Shown piece after piece: positions 1 through 6,095 of a stretch of 6,095 nucleotides of DNA. Position 1 is the first letter of the stretch. Each line of letters begins with the position of its first letter. The stretch is from the NCBI GenBank assembly GCA_031398365.1, contig JANNND010000153.1, positions 1 to 6,095 on the forward strand. Reading direction: 5' to 3'. The stretch comes from JAFDVL01 sp031398365 (GTDB lineage Bacteria > Acidobacteriota > Blastocatellia > RBC074). The notes under the pieces are model-generated. The model had not been told where the DNA came from. It saw only the letters and a list, made by a program, of their open reading frames with translations, and ran no database searches. Made by a program: the position numbers and the translations under genes.

Positions 1-70
1 GAGACCTGACATTTTGACTCCTCTTTACTTGCTTTTCTTCGTGCTGCTTTGTATGTCTTCGTGGAAGGAA

Positions 71-76
71 AAAGGA
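71..76 (+). promoter_or_regulatory. Ribosome binding site for the 84-668 gene
   Basis: An AAAGGA purine run lies 7 nt before the ATG at 84, a normal Shine-Dalgarno distance. A second purine-rich stretch (GGAAGGA) lies just upstream. This supports the ATG at 84 over the competing frame that opens at 49, which has no such site. Confidence 0.7.
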
Positions 77-83
77 AATCTTT

Positions 84-668
84 ATGGTCGCACAAGACAA
101 CAAACAACCTTCAGCGAAGACGGCTCCCGGCCCCAAGCCCACCAAAAAACTGTATTCGATCTTCGCCCTGCAACGTGACAAAGCGTTTCTCGGGGAATTT
201 GAAACCGCTCAAGGCAACTACCAATTCACGTTTGCGCCCACCTCCGCCCAGCTTGCCAACAACAAGCTGCAATTGATGGGAACATTCAGTATTGGCACGC
301 GCAAAGTCGCCAACGTCACTGCCACCCTCGCCGCATCGCAAGGCGGCATCGGCGCAGTTCCCGGCATTATCGCCGCGCGTCCCGTAGCCTCCACGCCCGG
401 CTTGCCACCAACTGAAGCGACCGGTTCGTGGGCGTATGTTGGCGCACTGTACTTTCACCTCTCGCCCATCAATGCCAACGCCCTTGGCCTGACGATTGAC
501 ATGAGCAAAGTGCAATTGAACGGTCGCCTTTTCCCCCTCAACGAAGTCGAACGCGAATTGCAGGTATTGTTTTCGGATGTTGTCGCGGCAGCGTACAAGA
601 AAGATGCCGATGCCAGAGCCGCCACCCCACACGTCGCAGCCCTCAATCGAATTTTAAAGCAGGCTTGA
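84..668 (+). CDS. Hypothetical protein, 194 aa
   Basis: I do not recognise this protein. The ATG at 84 follows a good ribosome binding site and the frame closes with TGA at 666-668. The first 22 or so residues are hydrophilic and rich in Lys, Pro and Ala (GPKPTKK), so there is no signal peptide and a cytoplasmic location is likely. Residues about 23-90 (from KKLYSIFALQRD) alternate polar and hydrophobic residues in a beta-strand-like pattern. A Gly/Ala/Pro-rich stretch follows at about 87-112. A second beta-like part comes next (WAYVGALYFHLSP, about 116-128). The C-terminal 45 residues look helical (NEVERELQVLFSDVVAAAYKK). No transmembrane helix or catalytic motif is visible. The gene converges on the minus-strand cluster, so it is probably a separate transcription unit. 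Coding is supported by the clean reading frame, the ribosome binding site and protein-like composition; the 173-codon antisense frame lacks these. Confidence 0.75.
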   Translation: MVAQDNKQPSAKTAPGPKPTKKLYSIFALQRDKAFLGEFETAQGNYQFTFAPTSAQLANNKLQLMGTFSIGTRKVANVTATLAASQGGIGAVPGIIAARPVASTPGLPPTEATGSWAYVGALYFHLSPINANALGLTIDMSKVQLNGRLFPLNEVERELQVLFSDVVAAAYKKDADARAATPHVAALNRILKQA

Positions 669-679
669 GATCAATTGTT

Positions 680-789
680 GGGAGCAACAGGAACAGTACC
701 GCGCGCGGTAGCAAGCGTGTCTGGCGACTGTGAACGCACAAGATGGGCAAGGACGCTTGCTACCGCGCGGTACTGTTTCCTGTGCTCCC
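680..789. repeat. Large inverted repeat, REPIN/REP-like palindromic element
   Basis: The left arm (680-718, 39 nt) and right arm (753-789, 37 nt) are reverse complements apart from three small indels: one extra A, one missing A, and one extra CG pair in the left arm. A 34-nt loop separates them. Each arm also has its own palindrome: TACCGCGCGCGGTA at 697-710 and TACCGCGCGGTA at 761-772. Two inverted copies of a short GC-rich palindromic unit around a spacer is the layout of REPINs, which are dispersed extragenic elements mobilised by RAYT transposases. The element fills nearly the whole 123-nt gap between two convergent stop codons, a typical place for REP elements. No RAYT gene is visible, and membership of a dispersed family is inference. 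Its RNA would form a very stable hairpin and could protect 3' ends or slow transcription from either side. Confidence 0.75.
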
Positions 790-791
790 CA

Positions 792-1994
792 TCAAAAGAT
801 CACCACCATCGTTCCCGCTGGAATCTGATCGAACAGTTTCGTAATGTCGGAAATGTGCAGCACGACGCAGCCCCACGACAAATGACGCGGGCCGTTGTTG
901 TCCCATTCCTTAATCCATCCGTGCAGGCCGATGCCGCCGCCGAGTTTGGTGTTTTCCAGGGTGGGCGCGCGGTTGCTCCAGTTCGCTTTGATCTGCGCCG
1001 CCTGTTCCGCTGACACGATTCCTTCGGCTTTGCCGCGTGCGGCGTCATACGGGTTAGGATAATTGACCTTGATCCAATGGCCGCCGTAATACGCGCCATA
1101 CGCACCGTCGAATTGGCCGCGATGTTTGTTTGTGACGAAGTACATGCCCTTCGGCGTTTTGTTGTCGCCCTGCACGCGTTTCTGTCCTTTGGCTTGCCCA
1201 AAACTGACGTCGTGTTCATTCTGAAACTTGGCCTGTTGATAGCGGCGCAGCTTGTAACTCTCCTGATCCACTAAAATTAGCGTGGCTTCGTTGTGCGGTA
1301 CGAAAAGCTTGCGATGCGCGGCGATGAAGCTGGATGGTTCGGTGTAGTGTTCACGCACCCACGCCTGATCTTTGCCATTGCTGGACGGCCAGTAATTCGG
1401 CGCGAGCGTCGCGTCCCAGCGCAGTTCCAAATGCAGGTGCGCGTCGTAGGTTTTATCCGGGTCTTGCCCAATCGAAGCGATCAATTGACGGCGCTTTACT
1501 GCATCGCCCGCGCGCACTTTGATGTCGAGCAAATGCGCGTAGACGGAGCGAATGGTTTTGCGCTCGAAGTTTTCATAAAACGTGTGTTCGATAACGATGA
1601 CGTTACCCCACAGCCTGCCACAGCTTTCGGCAAAGACGACGCGTCCATGGGCGACCGCATACACGTCTTGTCCGCGATCTGTGTTCTTGCCGCCGTTGCC
1701 GTTCCAGTCTTCGCCGGGGTGAATGCCGAGGCTGTACGCTTCGGCAAAATTCGTCGCAATGTACCAACCGCTGAACTGCTTGCCGGTGGCCTTATCGGTG
1801 TATGCGCCTTTGCCATTGGGATCGCCGAAAGGGAAATCAAAGCCATCGGCGGGCGCATAGTCGGCAAGCATGAAATCATCGAAGACATTGCCCGTCGCAC
1901 TGGTCACAGTAATACTTTTGGAATTTCCTGCTGATGAACAAGCCAGCGCACTGACGATAGCCAATAAAATCAAGCCGCAGCAGATTGCTCGCAT
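792..1994 (-). CDS. M23 metallopeptidase – L,D-transpeptidase (YkuD/YafK-like) fusion, probable lipoprotein
   Basis: This 400-residue protein is predicted to act on peptidoglycan outside the cytoplasm. Residues 1-18 form a short hydrophobic signal followed by Cys19 (VSALAC). The Leu sits one place off the usual lipobox, so lipidation is probable rather than certain. The M23 (LytM/lysostaphin-like) domain spans about 50-200. It has zinc-ligand motif HxxxD (His92, Asp96), HLH (His186, His188) and the family's YAHL (His154). M23 enzymes cut peptide cross-bridges or stems. The second domain, about 235-400, matches YkuD/YafK-type L,D-transpeptidases: GDNKTPKG at 276-283, His358-Gly359, and SWGC at 373-376 with presumed nucleophile Cys376. 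Such domains form 3-3 cross-links, attach proteins to peptidoglycan or remove them. Both active sites look intact, so one chain may cut and rejoin cell wall. The ATG at 1994 is chosen because a signal peptide and a ribosome binding site follow and precede it; the open frame further upstream overlaps the WD40 gene. The gene lies 17 nt after that gene, suggesting co-transcription. Confidence 0.88.
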   Translation of the reverse strand: MRAICCGLILLAIVSALACSSAGNSKSITVTSATGNVFDDFMLADYAPADGFDFPFGDPNGKGAYTDKATGKQFSGWYIATNFAEAYSLGIHPGEDWNGNGGKNTDRGQDVYAVAHGRVVFAESCGRLWGNVIVIEHTFYENFERKTIRSVYAHLLDIKVRAGDAVKRRQLIASIGQDPDKTYDAHLHLELRWDATLAPNYWPSSNGKDQAWVREHYTEPSSFIAAHRKLFVPHNEATLILVDQESYKLRRYQQAKFQNEHDVSFGQAKGQKRVQGDNKTPKGMYFVTNKHRGQFDGAYGAYYGGHWIKVNYPNPYDAARGKAEGIVSAEQAAQIKANWSNRAPTLENTKLGGGIGLHGWIKEWDNNGPRHLSWGCVVLHISDITKLFDQIPAGTMVVIF

Positions 1995-2002
1995 TCTCAC
2001 TA

Positions 2003-2011
2003 CCTCATCCT
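2003..2011 (-). promoter_or_regulatory. Ribosome binding site deciding the start of the M23/L,D-transpeptidase gene
   Basis: Read on the minus strand, AGGATGAGG directly follows the last base of the TAA stop of the WD40 gene. Its GAGG (2003-2006) lies 8 nt before the ATG at 1994. This fixes the start at the signal-peptide methionine rather than 71 codons upstream, and suggests translational coupling with the preceding gene. Confidence 0.75.
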
Positions 2012-5000
2012 TTAGAACACTTTGCCGAAGGCAGGTTGCTGCTGGTTTTGCGCAACTTCTTCTAATGACGCGGCGCGCCAAAACTTTACAGTGCGATCCT
2101 GGCAGGCGACGGCTAAGGTGAAACCGTTGGGAGCAAAGGCGACGGCGAAAATTTTGCCGGCATTGGCGTGCAACGTGGCGGTTTCCAGGCCGGTTTTGGT
2201 ATCCCACAATTTGACGGTGCCATCGGCGCTCCCCGTGGCGATGCGATTGTTATCGGGAGCAAAGGCCACGGTTGTCAGGCGGGAACTGTGGCCTTTGAAT
2301 TGATGCTGTAAGGTTTGCGTCGCGACATCGAATAAGCCCAGATTGTTGCGCCCTTGTTCGACGACCAGCGTTTTGCCGTCAGGCGCAAATGCCAGCACGC
2401 GGCCTGATGGATTACCGCTGTTGATTCTCCCACGTTCCTGTCCGGTGGCGGCATCAAACAACCTGACCGAAGCAATATCGCCGCCCGCCACCAACGTTTT
2501 CCCATCCGGTGAAAAGGCTAACGACCAGATATAATCTTTGAAGCCCGGAATGGTAAATAACTCCCGACCGCTGCCCACCTCCCACACTTTACCAATGGCT
2601 CTGAAGCCACCCGCCGCGAGTTGCGTATTGTCAGGAGAGAAGGCGATGGTTTGAATGCGGTCAGCCTTAAATGAACGCAACTCGCGCCCGGTTTGGGCAT
2701 CCCACAGTTTGACGGTTTCATCATCGCTGCCAGTGGCCAGCAACCTGCCATCAGACGAATATGCCAGGCAATTGATTTTGGCTGTGTGACCTTTGTAGGC
2801 TTGCAATTCCTGCAATTGGTGCGCGTCCCACAATTTGGCGGTGGAATCATCGGAGGCGGTGGCCAGTCGTTTCCCATCGGGCGCAAACGCCAGCGCGCGA
2901 ATCCAGGCATTACCACCTTTCAGCGTTTCTTCGTATTGCTGCGGCGTCGTGGGCCAGAGCTTGACTTGCTGATCCCAACTGCCTGTGACCAGCGTTTTGC
3001 CGTCCGGCGAAAAGGCCAGCGCAGGCACCAATAAACCGTGACCGCGCAACGTGGCCAGTTCCTGCCCTGAAGCCACATCCCACAGTTTGGCCAAACTGTC
3101 ATCACTGCTGGTGGCCAGGGTTTTGCCGTTGGGGGAAAAGGCCAGACTCCAAATTGTGCCGTGATGTCCGGTGAATGTTTTCAAGGGGCGACCTGCAGCG
3201 ACATCCCACAAAATTGCCTTGGAATTGTCCAGACAGCCCGTCGCCAAATATTTATTATCGGGCGAGAATGCCGTGGTCAGCACTTGCGTTTCGTGGGGCA
3301 GCGTTTTCGTCAGGCGGCCTGTTGCGACGTCATATATCTTGACGTTGTTGTCATAATTCGCCGTGGCCAATTGGGCGCTATCCGAGGAAAAGGCGACCGC
3401 GTAAACAATGTTGCCCATGGGCTTGAGCGATTTCAGCCATTTGCCGGTTGCGGCCTCCCATAAATGTACGACGCCCTGGCTGTCGCCGGATGCAATGAGC
3501 TTGCCATTGGGCGCATAGGCCAGCGAAAAAATTTTATTTTCGTGCAGTGTCAGGACTTTTAATTCCAGCCCCGTGGTGACATCCCAAAGCCGAATGGTGC
3601 GATCCCAACTGGCCGAAGCCAGAATTTTGCTATCGGGCGCAAACGCGACGGAATACACGCGGTCATGATGTCCCCGCAACGAATGAATTTCCTGTTGGTG
3701 CGTGCCGTCCAGCAAGCGAATGGTTCCATTTTCGAGTGCTATTGCCAACCATTTACCGTCGGACGAATAGGCCAGCCCTTGCACCAAATCCGGCTGCGGT
3801 AAGGTGCGCTGTTTTTGGTGGCTCAGGCGCCAGTAATAAAACCATTCGAAGCCGCGCAAATCCTCCATCCCTTTGGTGGGCAAATGTTCAGCCAGCAAAC
3901 GCAACACCTGCACTACATTGCCCGCTTCCCACGCCTGACCGACCAGGTTCATTTGCGCGGCGTACAAATCCCGGCGTTCGACGCGCGCCTGGGTTTCTGT
4001 TTGTCGGCGTTGCCAGATTGAATACACGGCCAGCACAATGCTCAGCAGCGCGATAATGGCCGTCAGGCTGACCGCCGATGCCCGCCACAACCCGCGCCGA
4101 TACGCGCGCCGCTGTCGTTCGACCTCGGCTTCGGGTAAGTTCCCCGTAATCCAATTGCTGTCAAAGACACGTTCGTAAATGCGATTACGCACGCGCAACG
4201 CGCCCGCCTGGATTTTTGTAATGCCGGCCAACCGCAGCGTCGAAACCAGCGGGTTTGTGTGGTCGTCATAGACGCGTTTGCCCTGCTGAATCTGCGCATA
4301 CAAATCCAGCACGCTGCCCACATCGGCTTCACTGCGCAGCAATCGTTCCCGCACAAAAATCAGGTTGTCATCGCGTTCCAGCGCGCGGCGCGACAGGAAT
4401 AACCGGATGCAGTGGCGATCTACGGTTTGCGGATTACCGCTTGCGGATTGCGAATGATCTCCGGCGACAGCCAGGCAGAGGCGCTGAGTGAGATAAGGAT
4501 GTCCGCCCGTCCAATGCAGCACGCGTTGAAGCAGTTGTTGGCCCGGCAGCGGATCGTGCGCCAACCCCTGTGCCAGGACGCCCGCCTCCGCCTCAGTGAA
4601 ATCCGTCAGTTCGATGCGATGGCCAATATTGAAGGGCGTTGTGCGCGTATCGCGAATCAGGTTCGATGGCGTGGCAACGCCCAGCAAACAGAAGCTGAGT
4701 TTTTCCAGCTCTTCGTCTTCCGTTCGTCCGTTATAGAATTTGCGAATGCCGGCAAAAAACTCATCGGTCGAAAACGGCAAATTGTGAACCGCATCAATTT
4801 CGTCTATGAAAATGACGACGCGCTGCGGCGCGCGCGGCAACACGATTTCCCGGATGGCACGCATCCATAATTGCAGCGGCCCCAGCAGTGAGCGCTCCGC
4901 CCAAAAATCCAGCAATTCATCTTCCAGATTCAATTGTTGCCCAACCTGGCTGAGCAGTCCGCCGTACCATTGCTGAATGGTCAGGTTATTGCCAATGGCC

Positions 5001-5230
5001 GTCAGATCAAGGATGGCAACGCCCACGCCTGTCTCGCGCAAACGCGCCGCCGTATGCACCATCAACGACGATTTGCCCATCTGGCGCGAGGTCAGCACAT
5101 AGCAGAATTTGCCTTCCCACAAGGCGTGATACAACTCTTCATCCGCCCGTCGGCGCACATAACAGGCTGCATCGCGGCGCAGCGTGCCGCCCGTGACATA
5201 AAAGTGATTTTCGAGTTGCGGCAAGTTCAT
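2012..5230 (-). CDS. AAA-like (STAND-type) ATPase – TM helix – 14 WD40 repeats
   Basis: This is a 1072-residue membrane-anchored sensor-type NTPase. Residues about 9-360 match the AAA-like family seen beside WD40 or TPR regions. They carry the opening FYVTGGTLRRD, P-loop TSRQMGKSS (47-55) with Lys53, Walker B VVIFIDEID (138-146, Asp143-Glu144), TPFNIGHRIELTDF (198-211) and GGHPYLTQRL (242-251). The first glycine of the classical P-loop is Thr47, which I believe is usual for this family. A single hydrophobic helix lies at about 384-406, flanked by arginines on both sides. A helical linker follows (about 410-470, with EDLRGFEWFYYWRL), a module also seen before WD40 repeats in bacterial Ser/Thr kinases. 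Fourteen WD40 repeats occupy about 482-1060. In STAND-type proteins the repeats sense a signal and the NTPase acts as a switch; no effector domain is visible here. The ATG at 5230 is preferred over an in-frame GTG at 5251. Neither has a clear Shine-Dalgarno, so translation may be coupled to the gene 42 nt upstream. Confidence 0.93.
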   Translation of the reverse strand: MNLPQLENHFYVTGGTLRRDAACYVRRRADEELYHALWEGKFCYVLTSRQMGKSSLMVHTAARLRETGVGVAILDLTAIGNNLTIQQWYGGLLSQVGQQLNLEDELLDFWAERSLLGPLQLWMRAIREIVLPRAPQRVVIFIDEIDAVHNLPFSTDEFFAGIRKFYNGRTEDEELEKLSFCLLGVATPSNLIRDTRTTPFNIGHRIELTDFTEAEAGVLAQGLAHDPLPGQQLLQRVLHWTGGHPYLTQRLCLAVAGDHSQSASGNPQTVDRHCIRLFLSRRALERDDNLIFVRERLLRSEADVGSVLDLYAQIQQGKRVYDDHTNPLVSTLRLAGITKIQAGALRVRNRIYERVFDSNWITGNLPEAEVERQRRAYRRGLWRASAVSLTAIIALLSIVLAVYSIWQRRQTETQARVERRDLYAAQMNLVGQAWEAGNVVQVLRLLAEHLPTKGMEDLRGFEWFYYWRLSHQKQRTLPQPDLVQGLAYSSDGKWLAIALENGTIRLLDGTHQQEIHSLRGHHDRVYSVAFAPDSKILASASWDRTIRLWDVTTGLELKVLTLHENKIFSLAYAPNGKLIASGDSQGVVHLWEAATGKWLKSLKPMGNIVYAVAFSSDSAQLATANYDNNVKIYDVATGRLTKTLPHETQVLTTAFSPDNKYLATGCLDNSKAILWDVAAGRPLKTFTGHHGTIWSLAFSPNGKTLATSSDDSLAKLWDVASGQELATLRGHGLLVPALAFSPDGKTLVTGSWDQQVKLWPTTPQQYEETLKGGNAWIRALAFAPDGKRLATASDDSTAKLWDAHQLQELQAYKGHTAKINCLAYSSDGRLLATGSDDETVKLWDAQTGRELRSFKADRIQTIAFSPDNTQLAAGGFRAIGKVWEVGSGRELFTIPGFKDYIWSLAFSPDGKTLVAGGDIASVRLFDAATGQERGRINSGNPSGRVLAFAPDGKTLVVEQGRNNLGLFDVATQTLQHQFKGHSSRLTTVAFAPDNNRIATGSADGTVKLWDTKTGLETATLHANAGKIFAVAFAPNGFTLAVACQDRTVKFWRAASLEEVAQNQQQPAFGKVF
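2051..2911 (-). other. Second WD40 propeller, blades 8-14
   Basis: Seven repeats of about 40-42 residues encode residues about 774-1060. Blades 8, 9 and 13 are textbook, with AFxPDGK, ATGSxD and VKLWD signatures. Blades 10-12 are worn, ending in KVWEV, VRLFD and LGLFD, and lack the usual SxD turn. Blade 14 ends in KFWRA. About 12 more residues close the protein. Seven repeats suffice for one closed propeller; the split from the first seven is inferred from the count alone. Confidence 0.8.
2912..3787 (-). other. First WD40 propeller, blades 1-7
   Basis: Seven repeats encode residues about 482-773. Blade 1 is the least typical (TIRLLD instead of a WD end). Blade 2 is near consensus (TIRLWD), blade 3 ends in HLWEA, blade 4 in KIYD, blade 5 has one extra residue before ILWD, blade 6 ends in KLWD, and blade 7 in KLWP. 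Conserved GH dipeptides introduce several blades. The repeats are clearly diverged at the DNA level, so the array is old and not recently expanded. Confidence 0.8.
4013..4081 (-). other. Transmembrane helix of the ATPase-WD40 protein
   Basis: Residues about 384-406 (ASAVSLTAIIALLSIVLAVY and the next three) form one uninterrupted hydrophobic helix. The N-terminal flank ERQRRAYRRGLWR is slightly richer in arginine than the C-terminal flank QRRQTETQARVERR. The positive-inside rule therefore weakly favours the ATPase in the cytoplasm and the propellers outside, but the charge difference is small. Confidence 0.8.
4427..4449. repeat. Short direct repeat TTGCGGATT inside the ATPase gene
   Basis: TTGCGGATT occurs at 4427-4435 and again at 4441-4449 (plus strand), with a 14-nt period, followed by a partial unit (GCGAAT). 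It encodes part of the low-complexity linker HSQSASGNPQT in the ATPase domain, between the GGHPYLTQRL motif and the next helix. The pattern resembles short GGATTGCGGATT-type intergenic repeats seen in some bacterial genomes, so it may be a small in-frame insertion at a tolerant loop. It is short enough that chance cannot be ruled out. Confidence 0.4.
5069..5092 (-). other. Walker A (P-loop) of the ATPase-WD40 protein
   Basis: Codons 47-54 encode TSRQMGKS, with Lys53 as the predicted phosphate-binding residue. Together with Walker B Asp143-Glu144 this indicates that nucleotide binding and hydrolysis are retained. Confidence 0.85.
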
Positions 5231-5272
5231 AACAGTTGGGGGTGAACACACAAGACCATTATGGCTGGGTGC

Positions 5273-6095
5273 TCAGAGATTCTTTCCCAAATAATCGGCA
5301 TACAACTGACAGCGCAGGCGCGCGGTGTCGGACGATTCGCCGAGCAATAATCCCGCACTTCGCAAACTGTAAAAACTGGCGACGGGCAAATCCGCCTTGC
5401 CGCGCAGTAATTGTTGGACGGCTGCGCGCAGGCTGTCGTCCTGCAACAGCGACAACAACAGGCGGCGCAAATGATCGCCGAACAATCCGTCATTGTGCCG
5501 GGCCTGAGTTTCAATTTCTGTCAGTGGCAACCCGTGCGTTGCCATCTGGGACAGGCCGTGATGCACCAGATAGGGGTGTCCGCCAACCAATCTGAAAAAT
5601 CGCTGCAATTCTTTTTCATTGCTTAAGGGGGAGCCAAACCGGGCGTTCAGGTCGTTGACTTGCGATACGCTGAAATCATCCAATTGCAGTCGTGTGCCGA
5701 CGTTGAAGGGCGATTGATTCAAGTCTGTAATGAACAAATGCGCTTCGGTCGCGTAGGCGATTGCCAAAGTCAGGCGATGCCAATGACCATCGGGATCAAG
5801 CGCGCGTTTGTTATGCCACGAACGAAACAGCCCAAAGACTTCGCTGCCGAATGGACACGTAAACAAGCGATCCACTTCATCCAACCCCCAGACAATGGGC
5901 GCGTCAATACTGGGAAAGATTTGCCGCCGAAAATAACGTTCGAAATTGATGCCCGGACTTAAATGCTGATTCCAGGTCTGACTGGGTAAGACGTGCAGAT
6001 CAAGTTGATCGGCGATGGATTCCGCCAGTGTCAGGAACAGTTTTTCCGCCGAGGTGAAATGCCCGGCGCTCAGGGTTTGGAAATCCGTCACAATC
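5273..6095 (-). CDS. AAA-like (STAND-type) ATPase, 3' part, paralogue of the neighbouring ATPase domain
   Basis: The frame is open to the window edge, so about 273 residues of the C-terminal part are seen and the true start lies outside. The first GTG (6091) sits mid-domain and is not a credible start. Counting it as residue 1, a Walker B-like stretch APIVWGLDEVDRLF lies at 64-77 with Asp71-Glu72. SPFNVGTRLQLDDFS (127-141) and GGHPYLV (170-176) follow. The latter two align with TPFNIGHRIELTDF and GGHPYLT of the downstream protein, so these are paralogous ATPase domains. The P-loop is expected just upstream of the window. The protein ends in RCQLYADYLGKNL, an ending I associate with this domain when nothing follows it; it has no transmembrane helix or WD40 repeats after the ATPase. 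It is the first visible gene of the minus-strand cluster, 42 nt before the next start, and may partner with that protein or compete with it. Any N-terminal effector domain would be outside the window. Confidence 0.85.
   Translation of the reverse strand, partial: IVTDFQTLSAGHFTSAEKLFLTLAESIADQLDLHVLPSQTWNQHLSPGINFERYFRRQIFPSIDAPIVWGLDEVDRLFTCPFGSEVFGLFRSWHNKRALDPDGHWHRLTLAIAYATEAHLFITDLNQSPFNVGTRLQLDDFSVSQVNDLNARFGSPLSNEKELQRFFRLVGGHPYLVHHGLSQMATHGLPLTEIETQARHNDGLFGDHLRRLLLSLLQDDSLRAAVQQLLRGKADLPVASFYSLRSAGLLLGESSDTARLRCQLYADYLGKNL

Noticed and set aside
14..57. Promoter before the plus-strand gene (TTGACT at 14-19, TATGTC at 52-57)
   Set aside because: The spacing is far from about 17 nt and no good -10 box lies at the right distance from the -35-like hexamer.
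111..632. 173-codon minus-strand open frame opposite the hypothetical gene
   Set aside because: Gly/Arg-rich composition typical of an antisense shadow, no ribosome binding site, and the plus-strand frame has a better start and composition.
669..791. Classical intrinsic terminator between the convergent genes
   Set aside because: The hairpin is strong, but no T-run follows it on either strand. The long arms and nested palindromes fit a REP-type element better.
1293..1934. 213-codon plus-strand open frame
   Set aside because: It lies wholly antisense to the M23/L,D-transpeptidase gene, whose motifs are unambiguous. Its own translation shows no domain or ribosome binding site.
1995..2207. N-terminal extension of the peptidase gene by 71 codons
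   Set aside because: It overlaps the WD40 coding region, is Arg/Cys-rich and unlike a protein, and would bury the signal peptide. A ribosome binding site sits just before the ATG at 1994.
2051..3787. Recently expanded, rapidly diversifying WD40 array, as in some conflict systems
   Set aside because: The repeats differ widely at the DNA level and no two blades look near-identical by eye, so recent duplication or gene conversion is not supported.
5258..5290. Promoter between the two ATPase genes (minus strand CATAAT at 5263-5258)
   Set aside because: The nearest -35-like hexamer (TTGGGA) is about 21 nt upstream and a weak match. Read-through from the upstream gene is the simpler explanation.
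6089..6091. GTG as the true start of the partial ATPase gene
   Set aside because: The frame stays open to the window edge and the GTG falls inside the conserved ATPase domain, after the expected P-loop.

Overview
The window reads as a bacterial chromosomal fragment of moderately high GC. It carries one small plus-strand gene at the left and a three-gene minus-strand cluster filling the rest. The AAA-like ATPase–membrane helix–WD40 architecture, including the linker before the propellers, is of a kind I associate with Acidobacteriota (Blastocatellia-like), Cyanobacteria and Planctomycetes. Acidobacteriota is my best guess, but it is inference: no rRNA or other marker is present.

Layout. 1-83: short leader with no convincing promoter, ending in a good ribosome binding site. 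84-668 (+): a 194-residue protein I do not recognise. 669-791: convergent intergenic gap almost filled by a large imperfect inverted repeat (arms 680-718 and 753-789) that looks like a REPIN/REP-type palindromic element. 792-1994 (-): a 400-residue probable lipoprotein joining an M23 (LytM-type) metallopeptidase domain to an L,D-transpeptidase (YkuD/YafK-like) domain. 2012-5230 (-): a 1072-residue protein with an N-terminal AAA-like (STAND-type P-loop) ATPase, one transmembrane helix, a linker, and 14 WD40 repeats, enough for two seven-bladed propellers. 5273-6095 (-): the 3' part of a second, paralogous AAA-like ATPase without WD40 repeats, cut by the window edge.

The three minus-strand genes are closely spaced (42 nt, then 17 nt with the ribosome binding site abutting the upstream stop codon), so they are probably co-transcribed in the order ATPase, ATPase-WD40, peptidoglycan enzyme. 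My working hypothesis is a membrane-anchored, NTP-driven sensor whose double propeller may face the periplasm, linked to a cell-wall hydrolase/transpeptidase. The domain calls rest on visible motifs. The functional link and the topology are inference.
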